A stretch of DNA of 64,000 bases from Psychrobacter sp. Cmf 22.2 (GTDB lineage Bacteria > Pseudomonadota > Gammaproteobacteria > Pseudomonadales > Moraxellaceae): the NCBI RefSeq assembly GCF_001921745.1, contig NZ_MRYA01000003.1, positions 310,001 to 374,000 on the forward strand. The letters are read 5' to 3'. Position 1 is the stretch's first letter, and each line of letters begins with the position of its first letter. Shown here piece after piece: positions 1-9,771 of the stretch. The notes below the pieces were generated by a model. It did no database searches and was not told where the DNA came from. It was given only the letters and a program-made list of their open reading frames with translations. Both the position numbers and the translations under genes were made by a program.

Positions 1-77
1 TTGGTATAAGTGTACGTTACACACCCAAATTACGGTACAATAGAGTCATTATTTTTCGCTTGCTATGAGCTTGTATC

Positions 78-734
78 ATGTCAAAAAGTACACCAAAAAC
101 TGTCCTTAAGTCAAAGCCTCAAAAAAAGAATACCTCTCAACAGCGCGTCCCTCAAACCGAAGAGCCTACTATTGCCAAACCGACAACCCGGGTCATTGCG
201 ATCTTATACGACGGTATGTTGATCTTAGCATTGTTATTCTTGGTAGGAACGATGCTGACGGTAATAGGGACGCTGCTGACTATGGAGACAGGGACGCAGT
301 CTGAAGAGGCGCAGTCGCTACCAAGCTGGTATCAAAACGTCATCATGACACCATCCTTTATATTGACGCTAGTGGCCTTCTATGGAGTGTTTTGGCGTCG
401 CGGTGGTCAGACATTAGGTATGCAGACATGGCGCCTAAAAACCGTCAACAATGCCGGGCATTTGCTAACGTGGGGACAATCGTTTAAGCGCATTCTAGCA
501 GCTGCATTAATGCCATTAATTTTTGCTATTATTGGCAGCTTAATAGGTGGGTCGCGTGCTATTTTGCTAACCAGTGCCTTTTTGGGTTTGGTCTTTAACT
601 ACGTATTTTGCTTGTTTAATCGTCGCGGCCTTGCAGTACAAGATATGCTCTCAAACACCATTACCTTAAAGATGCCAAAAGTTGCCCATGAAGGTCTATG
701 GCGTGGCTTTAAAAATCGCAAACAGAACAAATAA
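78..734 (+). CDS. RDD family membrane protein
   Basis: A 218-residue integral membrane protein with an RDD domain. Residues 1-35 are a basic, Lys/Gln-rich cytoplasmic tail. Hydrophobic segments follow at about 42-68, 90-105 and 135-175, and the C-terminus is again basic. The signature region (about 107-125) contains GGQTLGMQTWRL, typical of RDD proteins after the second membrane segment. The family's function is poorly known; a few members are linked to cation transport or stress tolerance, so no substrate is assigned. It converges on the Ca/Na antiporter gene and a shared hairpin lies between them. The start is the first ATG that leaves the basic tail intact; its ribosome site is weak. Confidence 0.85.
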   Translation: MSKSTPKTVLKSKPQKKNTSQQRVPQTEEPTIAKPTTRVIAILYDGMLILALLFLVGTMLTVIGTLLTMETGTQSEEAQSLPSWYQNVIMTPSFILTLVAFYGVFWRRGGQTLGMQTWRLKTVNNAGHLLTWGQSFKRILAAALMPLIFAIIGSLIGGSRAILLTSAFLGLVFNYVFCLFNRRGLAVQDMLSNTITLKMPKVAHEGLWRGFKNRKQNK

Positions 735-743
735 TCAAAAGAC

Positions 744-779
744 TTCAGCATCATAAGCTTACCGATGATGCTGATGCCT
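744..779. terminator. Hairpin between convergent genes
   Basis: Perfect 10-bp arms at 745-754 and 765-774 around a 10-nt loop lie between the stop codons of the RDD gene and the antiporter. The flanking T and A runs are short, so it is a moderate bidirectional terminator candidate. Confidence 0.55.
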
Positions 780-780
780 T

Positions 781-1821
781 TTATACAATGGCGGTTTGAG
801 CCAGCCACACCGTATAACCGATAAATAGCATTATCATCGTAGCGCCAGAGGTACGGCCAAATTTTCGATTGGATATAAAAGCAAACACACACATTAAAAA
901 GAGTAGAGAAGTAATTAGCGCCATTACGAACACATCACGAGATAAGACCATTGGATTGGTTGTAATCGGTGCGATAACGGCTGCTAGCCCTACCACTCCT
1001 AACGTATTAAAGATATTTGAGCCAATAATATTGCCAAGTGCCATATCGTGCTCCCCATGACGCGCTGCTGCAAGGCTTGCTACCAGCTCTGGTAAAGACG
1101 TGCCTACAGCCACGATGGTCAAACCAATAATCAACTCACTTAATCCCCAAAATGTTGCCATCTCGACCGCGCCCCAGACAATCGCTCGTGAGCTTAAGAC
1201 CAACATCAACATACCCACAAACAAGCTACCCAAACCTCGTGCCAAACTTGGCTCTATATAACCCGAGTCAGAGCTTGTTATGTCCATGTTCTCTATGGTG
1301 GTGTTCGTTGCTGTCATACTTTTTGTTGTATGAGTGGCTTCGATGACATTGTTTTTAGGCTTTGAGCGGCCTTCACGCAAGCTCAGCACGATTTGAATGC
1401 TCAAGACAATGACTAATAAGACTAATAATGAGATACCATCGTTCAAGCTGAGCACGCCATCACGCAATTGCCACGCTGCTAGAGCAGTAACGAGTAATAG
1501 CATAGGTAAGTCACGCGCTATAATGCTTTTATGAATAATAATAGGACTGATAAGGACTGTTGCCCCCAAGACTAACGCAATATTAATAATATTTGAGCCA
1601 TAAGCGTTACCTAAGGCGAGCTCAGGACTACCGTCTAGCGCTGCTAAGACTGATACGACCATCTCAGGCGCTGATGTGCCCAATCCTAAAATCAAGACCC
1701 CAATCAAAAAACTTGGTACACCTAACGTCTTTGCTAATGCAGTTGCGCCATCAATAAATACATCAGCACTCCAAACCAGAATGGCCAAACCAATCAGTAT
1801 TGCAACACCTGCCAACCACAT
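781..1821 (-). CDS. Calcium/sodium antiporter (CaCA family, YrbG-like)
   Basis: A 346-residue inner-membrane cation/Ca exchanger. The two internally repeated halves each carry the CaCA alpha-repeat signature: GTSAPE at about 48-53 and GTSLPE at about 240. The paired Glu residues are those that bind Ca and Na in the NCX/YrbG family. About ten hydrophobic helices are visible, with a polar, Thr/Ser/Asn-rich cytoplasmic loop at about 150-190 separating the halves. The length matches E. coli YrbG (about 325) with a slightly longer loop. The ion preference is taken from the family. It appears to be a single-gene unit, convergent with the RDD gene. Confidence 0.9.
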   Translation of the reverse strand: MWLAGVAILIGLAILVWSADVFIDGATALAKTLGVPSFLIGVLILGLGTSAPEMVVSVLAALDGSPELALGNAYGSNIINIALVLGATVLISPIIIHKSIIARDLPMLLLVTALAAWQLRDGVLSLNDGISLLVLLVIVLSIQIVLSLREGRSKPKNNVIEATHTTKSMTATNTTIENMDITSSDSGYIEPSLARGLGSLFVGMLMLVLSSRAIVWGAVEMATFWGLSELIIGLTIVAVGTSLPELVASLAAARHGEHDMALGNIIGSNIFNTLGVVGLAAVIAPITTNPMVLSRDVFVMALITSLLFLMCVFAFISNRKFGRTSGATMIMLFIGYTVWLAQTAIV

Positions 1822-1867
1822 GAGTATTTTCCTTTACAAATAATGAATTATTAAATTTGAATTGATA

Positions 1868-1905
1868 TAAAAAAAGCCGAACCACAATTTGGATTCAGCT
1901 TTTGT
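1868..1905 (-). terminator. Rho-independent terminator after panD
   Basis: Read on the minus strand, an imperfect hairpin (AAGCTGAA paired with TTCGGCTT) is followed by a seven-T run. It lies about 75 bp beyond the panD stop, upstream of the antiporter start. Confidence 0.6.
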
Positions 1906-1980
1906 ATCGAGATAAATAGTTTTGCAAAGTCTACTATTGGCTATCTATAAAGATAAGTGCTTTTGACACTTTAGAAACTG

Positions 1981-2361
1981 TTAAGCCACCTGTACAGGGA
2001 TAATATTTGCGGTGTCTTTGACCGTGTTATCTTCATTACAATAGACCAGTTTTGGCTGGTAGGTCGAGGCTTCAACTTCATCAAAATGAGCATAAGCGCA
2101 GATAATGACGATATCACCTAAGTCTGCCATATGAGCGGCAGCACCATTTAATGAGATGATGCCAGAGCCAGCTTCAGCGCGAATAGCGTAGGTGCGAAAG
2201 CGTTTACCGTTGGTGACATTATAGATGTCGATAGATTCGTTCTCGCGTAATCCTGCAAGATCTAATAAATCGCCATCGATACCGCATGAGCCTTCATAGT
2301 GCAGCTCAGCATGGGTGACGCGGGCACGGTGCAATTTGCATTTGAGCATATTAAGTAGCAT
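1981..2361 (-). CDS. panD: Aspartate 1-decarboxylase proenzyme
   Basis: A pyruvoyl-dependent enzyme that makes beta-alanine from L-aspartate for pantothenate and CoA synthesis. The 126-residue proenzyme matches the family length. The self-cleavage site is YEGSC, with Gly24-Ser25 where Ser25 becomes the pyruvoyl group. Lys9, His11, Arg12 and the NGAAAH segment at about residues 72-77 are also as in the family. The start has a good AAGGAAG ribosome site 8 nt upstream, and the N-terminus aligns in length with E. coli PanD. No other pan genes are adjacent. Confidence 0.95.
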   Translation of the reverse strand: MLLNMLKCKLHRARVTHAELHYEGSCGIDGDLLDLAGLRENESIDIYNVTNGKRFRTYAIRAEAGSGIISLNGAAAHMADLGDIVIICAYAHFDEVEASTYQPKLVYCNEDNTVKDTANIIPVQVA

Positions 2362-2524
2362 GAATTGCTTCCTTAGCGTAACAAAAGTAATCAGTTAATG
2401 GGGACGGATGCACAAAAATTAAAGGCTAAATCAAGACCTTATAAAGTTTGTGCTACCTACCGACTGATAAAGCCAAGATAGCATCATCAGTTTTAGGTAA
2501 ATTTAACCAAAAGTATCATACCGT

Positions 2525-3106
2525 TTAGGCAGGTAGTTTAAAACTATTAATTTGCGAACGCGCGCGTTCAATATCACCATCTAATAATAAAGGCAGTGCC
2601 TCAAAAGCTGCCGTAAGTGCACTATCGATTGCAATTTGTTCATCCGGAGATGCTTTAGAGAGGACATGGCCGCTTACTTTAGACTTGTGTCCTGGATGGC
2701 CAATGCCGATACGCAAGCGATGAAAGTCGTTGCCGATATGTGGAGTAATGTCACGTAAGCCATTATGACCGCCATGACCACCGCCTGTTTTAAGCTTAAT
2801 ACTGCCAGCAGGGATATCTAGCTCATCGTGCGCAATCAGTAACTCATCATTATCAATACCATAAAAGTTGACCATCGGTACGACAGATTGACCAGATTTA
2901 TTCATAAAGGTTAGAGGCATAAGTAAGCGCACATCAGACCCATGAATTTGTCCGCGTCCTGTCACGCCATGGAATTTTTTGTCAGGTGAGAGTGTAATGT
3001 TAAATTGCTGCGCCAAGTGATGGACAAACCAAAACCCTGCATTATGGCGTGTAAACATATACTGCTGACCAGGATTGCCAAGACCGACGATAAGTTTTAT
3101 GGACAT
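2525..3106 (-). CDS. pth: Peptidyl-tRNA hydrolase
   Basis: Cleaves the ester bond of peptidyl-tRNAs released from ribosomes, recycling tRNA. The N-terminus IVGLGNPG, the catalytic His in TRHNAGFW, FMNKSG, the DELD motif and GGGHGGHNGLRDI are all present. The chosen start (MSIKLIVGL) gives 193 residues; an upstream in-frame ATG would add five. The order rplY-pth is the usual one. A hairpin terminator separates it from rplY, so it may also have its own promoter. Confidence 0.95.
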   Translation of the reverse strand: MSIKLIVGLGNPGQQYMFTRHNAGFWFVHHLAQQFNITLSPDKKFHGVTGRGQIHGSDVRLLMPLTFMNKSGQSVVPMVNFYGIDNDELLIAHDELDIPAGSIKLKTGGGHGGHNGLRDITPHIGNDFHRLRIGIGHPGHKSKVSGHVLSKASPDEQIAIDSALTAAFEALPLLLDGDIERARSQINSFKLPA

Positions 3107-3205
3107 GACTATACTCTGCATTAATAGAATAAATAGATTAAAACAAATATGACGACAAATCTGCCATCAAACCGCAGTTGCTATTTTAGCCTTAATAAAT
3201 GACAC

Positions 3206-3240
3206 TTACAAAAACAGCAGGAGACATTGATCCCCTGCTG
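3206..3240 (-). terminator. Terminator after rplY
   Basis: On the minus strand CAGCAGG pairs with CCTGCTG through an extended stem with a short AT loop, followed by TTTTT. It lies between rplY and pth and probably limits read-through into pth. Confidence 0.75.
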
Positions 3241-3330
3241 TATTTAATACCTACTGTCTTTAGTATTAGTAAGAAAGTTGACAATTACTGCTATAAAACA
3301 TCATAGCATTAATAAAGCAACGAGTAATAT

Positions 3331-4017
3331 TTACTCCTCGCCGTCTTTATTTTCATCAGCTTTGTCACTTTGCTCAGTTGCTGGCACTTCATCAGCATCA
3401 ACTTCATCAGTATCTTCGTCAACTTCTTCAACCGTTGGTGGCTGCATGTTAACGATAGTACGGTCATGCGCATCTTCCATATCAAGATCGAAGATAATAA
3501 CACCTTCAGGCAAGTCGATATCTGATAAACGGAACAGATCACCGATTTCCATACCTGATACGTCAACTTCTAGGTACTCAGGTAACTGTGATGGTAAGCA
3601 GACGATTTCGATATCAGAAACGAGCGTAGATAAGATACCACCAGCTTTAGTACCAGGCGCTTCTTCACGACCAGAAAAATGCACAGGAACATTCATGTGA
3701 ATCTTATGACCTTTTACAATGCGCTGGAAGTCAGCATGCATTGGGAAGCCTTTAGCTGGATGACGTTGTAGGTCTTTAATAACCGCTTGGTGCTCTTCGC
3801 CATCGACGTTGATAGTCAAAATGTGCGAGAAGAACGCTTCGAATTCTAGTGATTTTACTAGTTCGTTAAGCTTGATAGAGATTGCTGTTGGTTCTTCGTT
3901 ACCACCATAGATGATAGCAGGCACTAGGTTCTGCTTACGTAGGCGGCGGCTCGCACCTTTACCTTGCTGTTCAGCAGAGCGGTCAACGGCATTTAATGAG
4001 AAATGATTAGTACTCAT
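3331..4017 (-). CDS. rplY: 50S ribosomal protein L25/general stress protein Ctc
   Basis: A 5S rRNA-binding protein of the large subunit in the long CTC/TL5 form. The N-terminal L25 domain (about 1-95) holds RRLRKQNLVPAIIYGG and FPMHADF. The C-terminal TL5 beta domain spans about 100-190. An acidic tail rich in Asp/Glu covers the last 35 or so residues. The start at 4017 is chosen because it has an AGGA site 8 nt upstream and gives the family-type N-terminus MSTNHFSLNA; the open frame reaches 21 codons further but those are not family-like. It lies downstream of prs in the conserved prs-rplY-pth order. Confidence 0.93.
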   Translation of the reverse strand: MSTNHFSLNAVDRSAEQQGKGASRRLRKQNLVPAIIYGGNEEPTAISIKLNELVKSLEFEAFFSHILTINVDGEEHQAVIKDLQRHPAKGFPMHADFQRIVKGHKIHMNVPVHFSGREEAPGTKAGGILSTLVSDIEIVCLPSQLPEYLEVDVSGMEIGDLFRLSDIDLPEGVIIFDLDMEDAHDRTIVNMQPPTVEEVDEDTDEVDADEVPATEQSDKADENKDGEE

Positions 4018-4404
4018 GGATATAATCCTATAGAAAAATAAATGAAGTGTCTGGTCATAAAAAAGTGGATTTGCGACCAATCCACTAATGGGTGATGATA
4101 GCTAAGATTGGTAATTGCAAATAAAGCTTGCAACCAATGACGTTAGCCATTTGCTAGCAGCAACAGTTTTTATGATATTGGTTATCATGGCAGTCGTTAC
4201 TTCTAAGCATGATCAGCACTTTGAAAATGCTAGCCGGTTAAATAATACAAACGGTCAGCACAGGCGCGCATTATACGTGGTTTTGTAGCAATAATAAAGA
4301 CCTACGCAAAACGCTGACGCAAAAACAGCGCCAAGTCCATGAAACTTGGCGCTGTTTTTAAGATTTAACGGTTAGTTTATAACAACTAAAATCTAAGCAT
4401 CAAA
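4018..4404. other. Intergenic region between prs and rplY
   Basis: About 390 bp. It holds the prs terminator near 4321-4359 and presumably the rplY promoter on the minus strand. I saw no clear sigma-70 boxes and no open frame with family character. Confidence 0.5.
4321..4359. terminator. Bidirectional terminator after prs
   Basis: A strong hairpin with arms ACAGCGCCAAG and CTTGGCGCTGT around a 9-nt loop, bordered by A5 and T5 runs. It is placed just past the prs stop. Confidence 0.85.
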
Positions 4405-5352
4405 TTAGGCATCAAACATCGCGCTGATAGATTCTTCGTTATTGATACGGCGTAAACTCTCGGCCAGCATCGGTGCGATACTTACTTGACGGATTTTGCT
4501 ACATGATTGGGCAGCAGGTGACAATGGAATGGTATCGGTTACGACCACTTCATCGAGTGCTGATTCGCTGATATTTTTTAGGGCATTGCCTGATAGGACA
4601 GGGTGGGTAATGTAAGCCAATACGCGGCGCGCGCCGTTTTCTTTTAATGCTTCAGCGGCTTTACATAGGGTGCCTGCGGTATCGACCATATCATCAACAA
4701 TGACACAATCACGGTCACGGACATCACCGATGATGTGCATCACTTGTGACTCGTTGGCACGGGCACGGCGCTTATCGATAATCGCCATATCAGTGTCGCC
4801 CAACTGTTTAGCCATTGCGCGCGCACGAACCACACCGCCGACATCAGGTGACACCACCATGATGTTGTCGTAATCTTGCTTTTGTAAATCGTTTAACAGG
4901 ACAGGTGTGCCGTAGATGTTGTCCACAGGGATATCAAAGAAACCCTGAATCTGATCTGAGTGCAAATCTACCGTCATAACGCGGTCGATACTGACGATGT
5001 TTAACATGTCAGCGACAACCTTAGCTGAAATAGGTACGCGAGCTGAACGAGGACGACGGTCCTGACGTGCATAACCAAAATACGGCATCACTGCAGTAAT
5101 ACGGCCAGCACTAGAACGACGCAGGGCGTCGGCCATCATCATGATTTCCATCAAATTATCGTTGGTCGGTGCACAAGTTGGCTGCATGATAAACACGTCT
5201 TTACCACGTACGTGTTCTTTGATTTCCACAGCAATTTCGCCATCAGAAAAACGCGTGATGTCAGCTTTACCAAGAGGGATGTGTAGGTGGTCGGCGACGG
5301 TTTTCGCAAGTTCAGGATGGGCATTGCCCGTAAAAATTGCCAAATAAGGCAT
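4405..5352 (-). CDS. prs: Ribose-phosphate pyrophosphokinase
   Basis: Makes PRPP from ribose 5-phosphate and ATP, feeding purine, pyrimidine, His, Trp and NAD synthesis. The 315-residue class I protein contains the flexible-loop [11 protein letters not shown], the divalent-cation/PRPP site [12 protein letters not shown], and the PRPP-binding loop [12 protein letters not shown]. Length and motifs match the E. coli enzyme (315). The start has an AGGAC ribosome site. Two tRNA-Gln genes lie immediately upstream on the same strand, so processing of a tRNA-prs transcript is plausible. Confidence 0.96.
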   Translation of the reverse strand: MPYLAIFTGNAHPELAKTVADHLHIPLGKADITRFSDGEIAVEIKEHVRGKDVFIMQPTCAPTNDNLMEIMMMADALRRSSAGRITAVMPYFGYARQDRRPRSARVPISAKVVADMLNIVSIDRVMTVDLHSDQIQGFFDIPVDNIYGTPVLLNDLQKQDYDNIMVVSPDVGGVVRARAMAKQLGDTDMAIIDKRRARANESQVMHIIGDVRDRDCVIVDDMVDTAGTLCKAAEALKENGARRVLAYITHPVLSGNALKNISESALDEVVVTDTIPLSPAAQSCSKIRQVSIAPMLAESLRRINNEESISAMFDA

Positions 5353-5462
5353 GACTGAAGTCCTATTTATTGACTTAAGCAGCGACCACTAAGCAGTGTC
5401 TAACTGCCCAAATAAAGAAAAGAGTGGTGAAAATAGTTGAAGACTACTATTACAGTAAAAAA

Positions 5463-5538
5463 TGGCAGGGGTAGCTGGACTCGAACCAACGGATGTCAGG
5501 ATCAAAACCTGATGCCTTACCAACTTGGCTATACCCCT
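5463..5538 (-). tRNA. tRNA-Gln(TTG), copy 1
   Basis: A 76-nt cloverleaf read on the minus strand: acceptor AGGGGTA/TACCCCT, D arm GCC/GGC, anticodon stem TCAGG/CCTGA with loop TTTTGAT (anticodon TTG), T arm GTTGG/CCAGC with TTCGAGT, discriminator G and an encoded CCA. It is identical to copy 2. Confidence 0.95.
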
Positions 5539-5704
5539 GTAATGTCTAGGTAGTACGAAAGCTAAATATTGATAAAATACTAGACTGTCGTCGTTACCTA
5601 TTCAACCGTCTAAGACGGTGTTCCCGAGCGGTGTTCATTGCGAACTATACCGAAACTGGGAAGGTGTTGTCAATTGCTATAAATCAGCAATCCAAACTAA
5701 AAAA

Positions 5705-5780
5705 TGGCAGGGGTAGCTGGACTCGAACCAACGGATGTCAGGATCAAAACCTGATGCCTTACCAACTTGGCTATACCCCT
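5705..5780 (-). tRNA. tRNA-Gln(TTG), copy 2
   Basis: The same 76-nt sequence as copy 1, with about 166 bp between them. Both copies share an AT-rich flank just beyond the CCA end. A local tandem duplication is the simplest reading. It lies between ispE and prs, the usual place for tRNA-Gln in related genomes. Confidence 0.95.
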
Positions 5781-5922
5781 ATTGTGGCGACCTATTATAA
5801 GTAATTTTTTAAATTTTGCAAGTCATTTACGCCTTTTTATGACAATTATTCAAAACTAGTAAATTCTAATATTACTAAAGTAATCTCTTTTTGATGCCCA
5901 AAATGCACTTTCAGTCGCTATG

Positions 5923-6888
5923 TCAGCCACTACATGACAGATTGTTTACCACATAAGCAGGGCAAGGCGCATCCGCAATCCATTTCGCTAAAAGCTTTTT
6001 ATCATCAATTATACTGTTCTCTAATGGCAAAAATACCGCGCTACCAGAGCCAGTCATTCGTGCTGTGCCTAACGCCACTTTTTCTAAACTTTTCAAATAA
6101 TCTAATGCTTCATCAACGGCGGGGGCAAGGCTGGTGACGACAGGCGTGAAGACATTATGATACGGCGCATGTAGAGCCTGCGTATAGTGCGCTGCTTGGC
6201 GCTTGATGGTCGGTATGGAGAGGGGAGCGATATCACGCTGCAGCTTAGGATGGGCAAACAGCTCAGCGGTGCTGACATGTGCCGTAGGCGTCAAAACCAA
6301 ATACTGCTGATCCGGTAGCGCTATCGGCGTTAATTGCTCGCCAATACCCTGCGCAATCGCGTCCTGGCCAAAAATAAAAATCGGCACATCTGCGCCCACT
6401 GTCGCACCGATGTTTATCAGCTCATATTGGGAAAAGTTGAACGCCCATATCTCATTAAGTGCCAGCAGTGTCGTCGCCGCATTAGAAGAGCCACCGCCCA
6501 AGCCTGCACCCATTGGCAAACGCTTGTCTAAACCAATACATACTTGCGGTAGCTGCTTGGGTAGTTTTTTTGACTGCAAAGCTGCAGCCAATAAAGCATG
6601 AGCGGCTTTAACAATTAAATTATCTTCTATAGCACTAGTAATAGTATCTGCACCAGACAAGGTCAACAGTTGACGACAGATATTACTTACATCTTGACCC
6701 TTAATCGCAACTACCGTTTCTGCAACTAAGAAATGCAAATAGTCACCCCAATCAAGTAGGCGAAAAACCGTTTGCAAATTATGATAGTTATCTGCACGCT
6801 TACCTATAATATGCAAAAATAAATTTATTTTGGCAGGAGATAAGCGTGTTATAGACGCTTTTGAAGTTAAGGAATTATCGGTCGTCAT
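5923..6888 (-). CDS. ispE: 4-diphosphocytidyl-2-C-methyl-D-erythritol kinase
   Basis: A GHMP kinase that phosphorylates CDP-ME in the MEP isoprenoid pathway. SPAKINLFLHIIGKR is at about 18-32, the ATP loop PMGAGLGGGSSNAA at about 130, and the C-terminal MTGSGSAVF near 280. At 321 residues it is longer than E. coli IspE (283); the extra length lies in an N-terminal extension and loops. It starts 12 bp after lolB and is probably cotranscribed with it. The spacing of the ribosome site is poor, suggesting translational coupling. Confidence 0.94.
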   Translation of the reverse strand: MTTDNSLTSKASITRLSPAKINLFLHIIGKRADNYHNLQTVFRLLDWGDYLHFLVAETVVAIKGQDVSNICRQLLTLSGADTITSAIEDNLIVKAAHALLAAALQSKKLPKQLPQVCIGLDKRLPMGAGLGGGSSNAATTLLALNEIWAFNFSQYELINIGATVGADVPIFIFGQDAIAQGIGEQLTPIALPDQQYLVLTPTAHVSTAELFAHPKLQRDIAPLSIPTIKRQAAHYTQALHAPYHNVFTPVVTSLAPAVDEALDYLKSLEKVALGTARMTGSGSAVFLPLENSIIDDKKLLAKWIADAPCPAYVVNNLSCSG

Positions 6889-6900
6889 TGGTTATATTTA

Positions 6901-7566
6901 TTAGCTGCTTTGGTGATTAATGGTCATGATGACTTTGTGGCCTTTTAGCTGCACAGCGCTAATCTTAATAGGCAATTTATCTGTCCCCTTGTAAGTAAAG
7001 CTTGCTGTCCATCGTCCATTGACCGAGCTTATCAGCCTACCTTGCGCATCAAGCTGCGGAGCGCTGTCTGAGGGTGCTGGGCGTCCAGATATCCAATACG
7101 GCATTTGTGAAATAGGCGCTTGCCAACCAGTGGCTTTTTGTAGCAAGGTCTCAGGGTCGTCAGCTGTCAAAGTGCCGGTTTTTTCACTAACTAAGGTTGC
7201 CGTTCGACCGTTGTATTCGATATTGGTTTTGCCAATACCTAACGCACCGATCAATTCAATGGCAAAACGCTCATTTTGTTGTCCCCAAGCATAAAAGGCA
7301 CTACCACCTTGCGCGCTTGTATTAGTCGTACTATTGGCAGGCGTGGTCACACCAATCTTGCCTGTAATGTTAAAGTTATTAAGCTTTTGAGCTTGCACCA
7401 TAGTTGAAGGGCCAGCATTAGTACTCGTGCTCTGCAAAGATTGACAGCCAGAAGTAATCAATAACGCAGTGATCGCTGCGCTACATGCAACAATTTTTTT
7501 AGATTGAAGGCGTTTTATGGTTGAAAGCTTTGGGATTGAAAAGAGTGTTGGTGAAAAGGCTGACAT
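6901..7566 (-). CDS. lolB: Outer-membrane lipoprotein insertion protein LolB
   Basis: Receives lipoproteins from LolA and inserts them into the outer membrane. It has a long N-terminal region followed by a hydrophobic signal and a lipobox-like ITSGC at about residues 37-41; the -3 residue is Thr rather than Leu, which is atypical. The mature part shows the LolB pattern: FNITGKIGV, FYAWGQ, and RWTASFTYKG near the end. The start at 7566 has a GAGG site. The position between the TPR gene and ispE is the conserved order in Pseudomonas and Acinetobacter. Confidence 0.88.
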   Translation of the reverse strand: MSAFSPTLFSIPKLSTIKRLQSKKIVACSAAITALLITSGCQSLQSTSTNAGPSTMVQAQKLNNFNITGKIGVTTPANSTTNTSAQGGSAFYAWGQQNERFAIELIGALGIGKTNIEYNGRTATLVSEKTGTLTADDPETLLQKATGWQAPISQMPYWISGRPAPSDSAPQLDAQGRLISSVNGRWTASFTYKGTDKLPIKISAVQLKGHKVIMTINHQSS

Positions 7567-7740
7567 AGGTATACCTCAAAAATTTGCAAACTTAATATAG
7601 TTAATGATCAAATAGTTAATGAGCAAAAATATTACGCTCAATTTGTTACTCAGTTATACGTTGTTGTTAGAGACTTATTGGTCACATGAGTAACGATTGT
7701 ATGTGTTGAAAACAAATGAGCATGGTTACCCAAACAATTT

Positions 7741-9681
7741 TTAATAAAGTTGTACGCGGTCATTGACGTTGTGTTGTCCAAACGAAAAACGCTGTTGCAA
7801 GTCCGCAAGTAGGGCATTAACCTTTGCGCTTTCGCCCAGTCCTTGATAGGCGCGTAGCAAGAGCACACCTGAACGCAGCGTTGGCAGCACATCGTAAGGG
7901 GTTTTTAGATAATCGATGACTTGCGCGTAGTTTTCATTGGCCAAAGCGCTGCTAGCCAGCACATTTAGTGCCTGCAAATGCAGCTCGTTATCGTAGCGAG
8001 GATCATCGAAACGTACCTGAAGTATGTTTTGTGCAAGCTCTAAGCCTTGTTCGGAGTTTTGATCGTTGGATAACAGTAATTGGGCGTAACTTAGCTGGTA
8101 AGATAGATTGCTAGGATCTAGCGCTTGCAAGTGATTAAGCAAAGTACGCTTAATAATATAGTCACTACGATCATCGAGCAGTTGCACACGGGCGAACAGT
8201 ATGGACTGATCATTAGGGTACTTACGACTGACACGAGTCAATAACTGTAGAGCTTCCTCGGCCTGATCATGCTGCCATAAAATATTAGCTTGTAAGACAT
8301 AGGTTTCGGGAGCAAAAACGGTAAACTGTTTACGCAGATCAGCCAATGTGTTGATTGCAGCGTCAATATTGCCATCCAATAATTCAAGATCAACCACTTT
8401 TTTGCGTGCTGCCAGTACCAAGTCTTCTTGCATGACGCTCTTTAGATAGGATTTGGCTTGTTCAAAGCGCTGCTGTCGCTCTGCGCTAATACCTAAATAA
8501 TAATATGCTTGATCAAGATAAGTAGGGGTTTTTGCCAGTACATTTAGGAGACGGTCAGCGCTACGGTACTCTTCGTTATCCAAGCTGACTAAAGCGGCCA
8601 ACAAAGTAATCTCTGCATCATCAAAACGCTGATGAGCATCAAGGAGTAATTGTAAGGCTTTTTGACTTTGCTTTAGATCAAGCAAATAGCGGATTTCGTA
8701 CAAATACAAGCTTTTGCTATCAGGATTGCGCAAGCGTGCTTGGTTGACATAATTAAGCACTGTTTCAGCTGGTTCGGTTTTGCGTAAGATATCGGCTTTT
8801 AGGGTAATAAAAGGTACATAATCAGGCTGATGTAACAAAGCCCTATTGATATGGATAATGGCTATCTCAGGTTCATTGAACTGATAGAGTAGACCCGCTT
8901 TTAACACCGATAAAGAGGCGTTTTGCTCACTATTAATAGGCTGCAAGGCTTCTAACAGCTCACGCTGATCGCTGTCTGTCGTAGGATAAATACCAATTAG
9001 TATGTCGCTCAAATCAGTACGAGGATCATAACGTAAAATACGCTCTAAGGACTGTCCAGCTAGAGTATAATCATGAGCTTTAAGCGCCAAATGCGCCACA
9101 TAAAACCAAGCTGGTACATGGTCAGGATTCTGATCTTGCCACATCTTAGCAAACTGTAATGAGTCCCCAACATTGTCATGACGTAGCGATAAGCTCAGCG
9201 CACGCTCAAATACTGCTGTTGCGTCTTCTTTAAAAGACTGCTGCTTATAAAGTGTAAGCGCCCGTTCAATGTCACCGCGATCAGCGGCAAATTCTGCATT
9301 TAGTAAGGCATATAAACTAGGCTCTCTAAGCTCTGGTTGTAAGACAGTCGCTGAAGGCAGCTTGGCAGTATTGATTGTGCTATCTACCGTTTGGACTTTT
9401 AAATCACTCTTTAATTGGGCACGGTCATCAGTGCCTGCTAAGTCACCGTTTAGTGGAAATACCATTAAATCAGTATTATTTCTATGGAACGTGGCATGTC
9501 GAGTACTGTTATTTTCGATGTCATGACGAGCTGGGTCGTGATCTATATCGACGACGATTGTCTTAGGTGTACATATTAGTGTTGGGGTGTCGACGAAATT
9601 TGCATGAGCAGAAGTTCCAACACATAGCCATACAGCCAACAGCAAGGTTAGCTTACGGCGCTTACGTAGACGACTCATCAT
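7741..9681 (-). CDS. Secreted tetratricopeptide-repeat protein
   Basis: About 646 residues from the chosen start. The first 27 residues form a signal peptide: a basic stretch (RLRKRRK), a hydrophobic core, then AHA before the mature protein. The rest is a series of degenerate 34-residue TPR helices, for example around AWFYVAHLALKAHDYTLAGQ and AYYYLGISAERQQRFEQAK. It corresponds to the TPR gene next to hemA in Pseudomonas and Acinetobacter. The exact role is unknown; a periplasmic or envelope scaffold is inferred. An upstream in-frame start (9771) would bury the signal peptide and is not preferred. Confidence 0.85.
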   Translation of the reverse strand: MMSRLRKRRKLTLLLAVWLCVGTSAHANFVDTPTLICTPKTIVVDIDHDPARHDIENNSTRHATFHRNNTDLMVFPLNGDLAGTDDRAQLKSDLKVQTVDSTINTAKLPSATVLQPELREPSLYALLNAEFAADRGDIERALTLYKQQSFKEDATAVFERALSLSLRHDNVGDSLQFAKMWQDQNPDHVPAWFYVAHLALKAHDYTLAGQSLERILRYDPRTDLSDILIGIYPTTDSDQRELLEALQPINSEQNASLSVLKAGLLYQFNEPEIAIIHINRALLHQPDYVPFITLKADILRKTEPAETVLNYVNQARLRNPDSKSLYLYEIRYLLDLKQSQKALQLLLDAHQRFDDAEITLLAALVSLDNEEYRSADRLLNVLAKTPTYLDQAYYYLGISAERQQRFEQAKSYLKSVMQEDLVLAARKKVVDLELLDGNIDAAINTLADLRKQFTVFAPETYVLQANILWQHDQAEEALQLLTRVSRKYPNDQSILFARVQLLDDRSDYIIKRTLLNHLQALDPSNLSYQLSYAQLLLSNDQNSEQGLELAQNILQVRFDDPRYDNELHLQALNVLASSALANENYAQVIDYLKTPYDVLPTLRSGVLLLRAYQGLGESAKVNALLADLQQRFSFGQHNVNDRVQLY

Positions 9682-9771
9682 ATCATTTAATAAATACTGA
9701 ACATTAAATTGACGATCGTATATAAACGATAGCGCAAATTTTGATTGAAACAACCACCCAAAAAAGATCAT

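Noticed and set aside
10..222. 70-codon frame at the left edge
   Set aside because: It overlaps the RDD gene start in another frame and has no family character.
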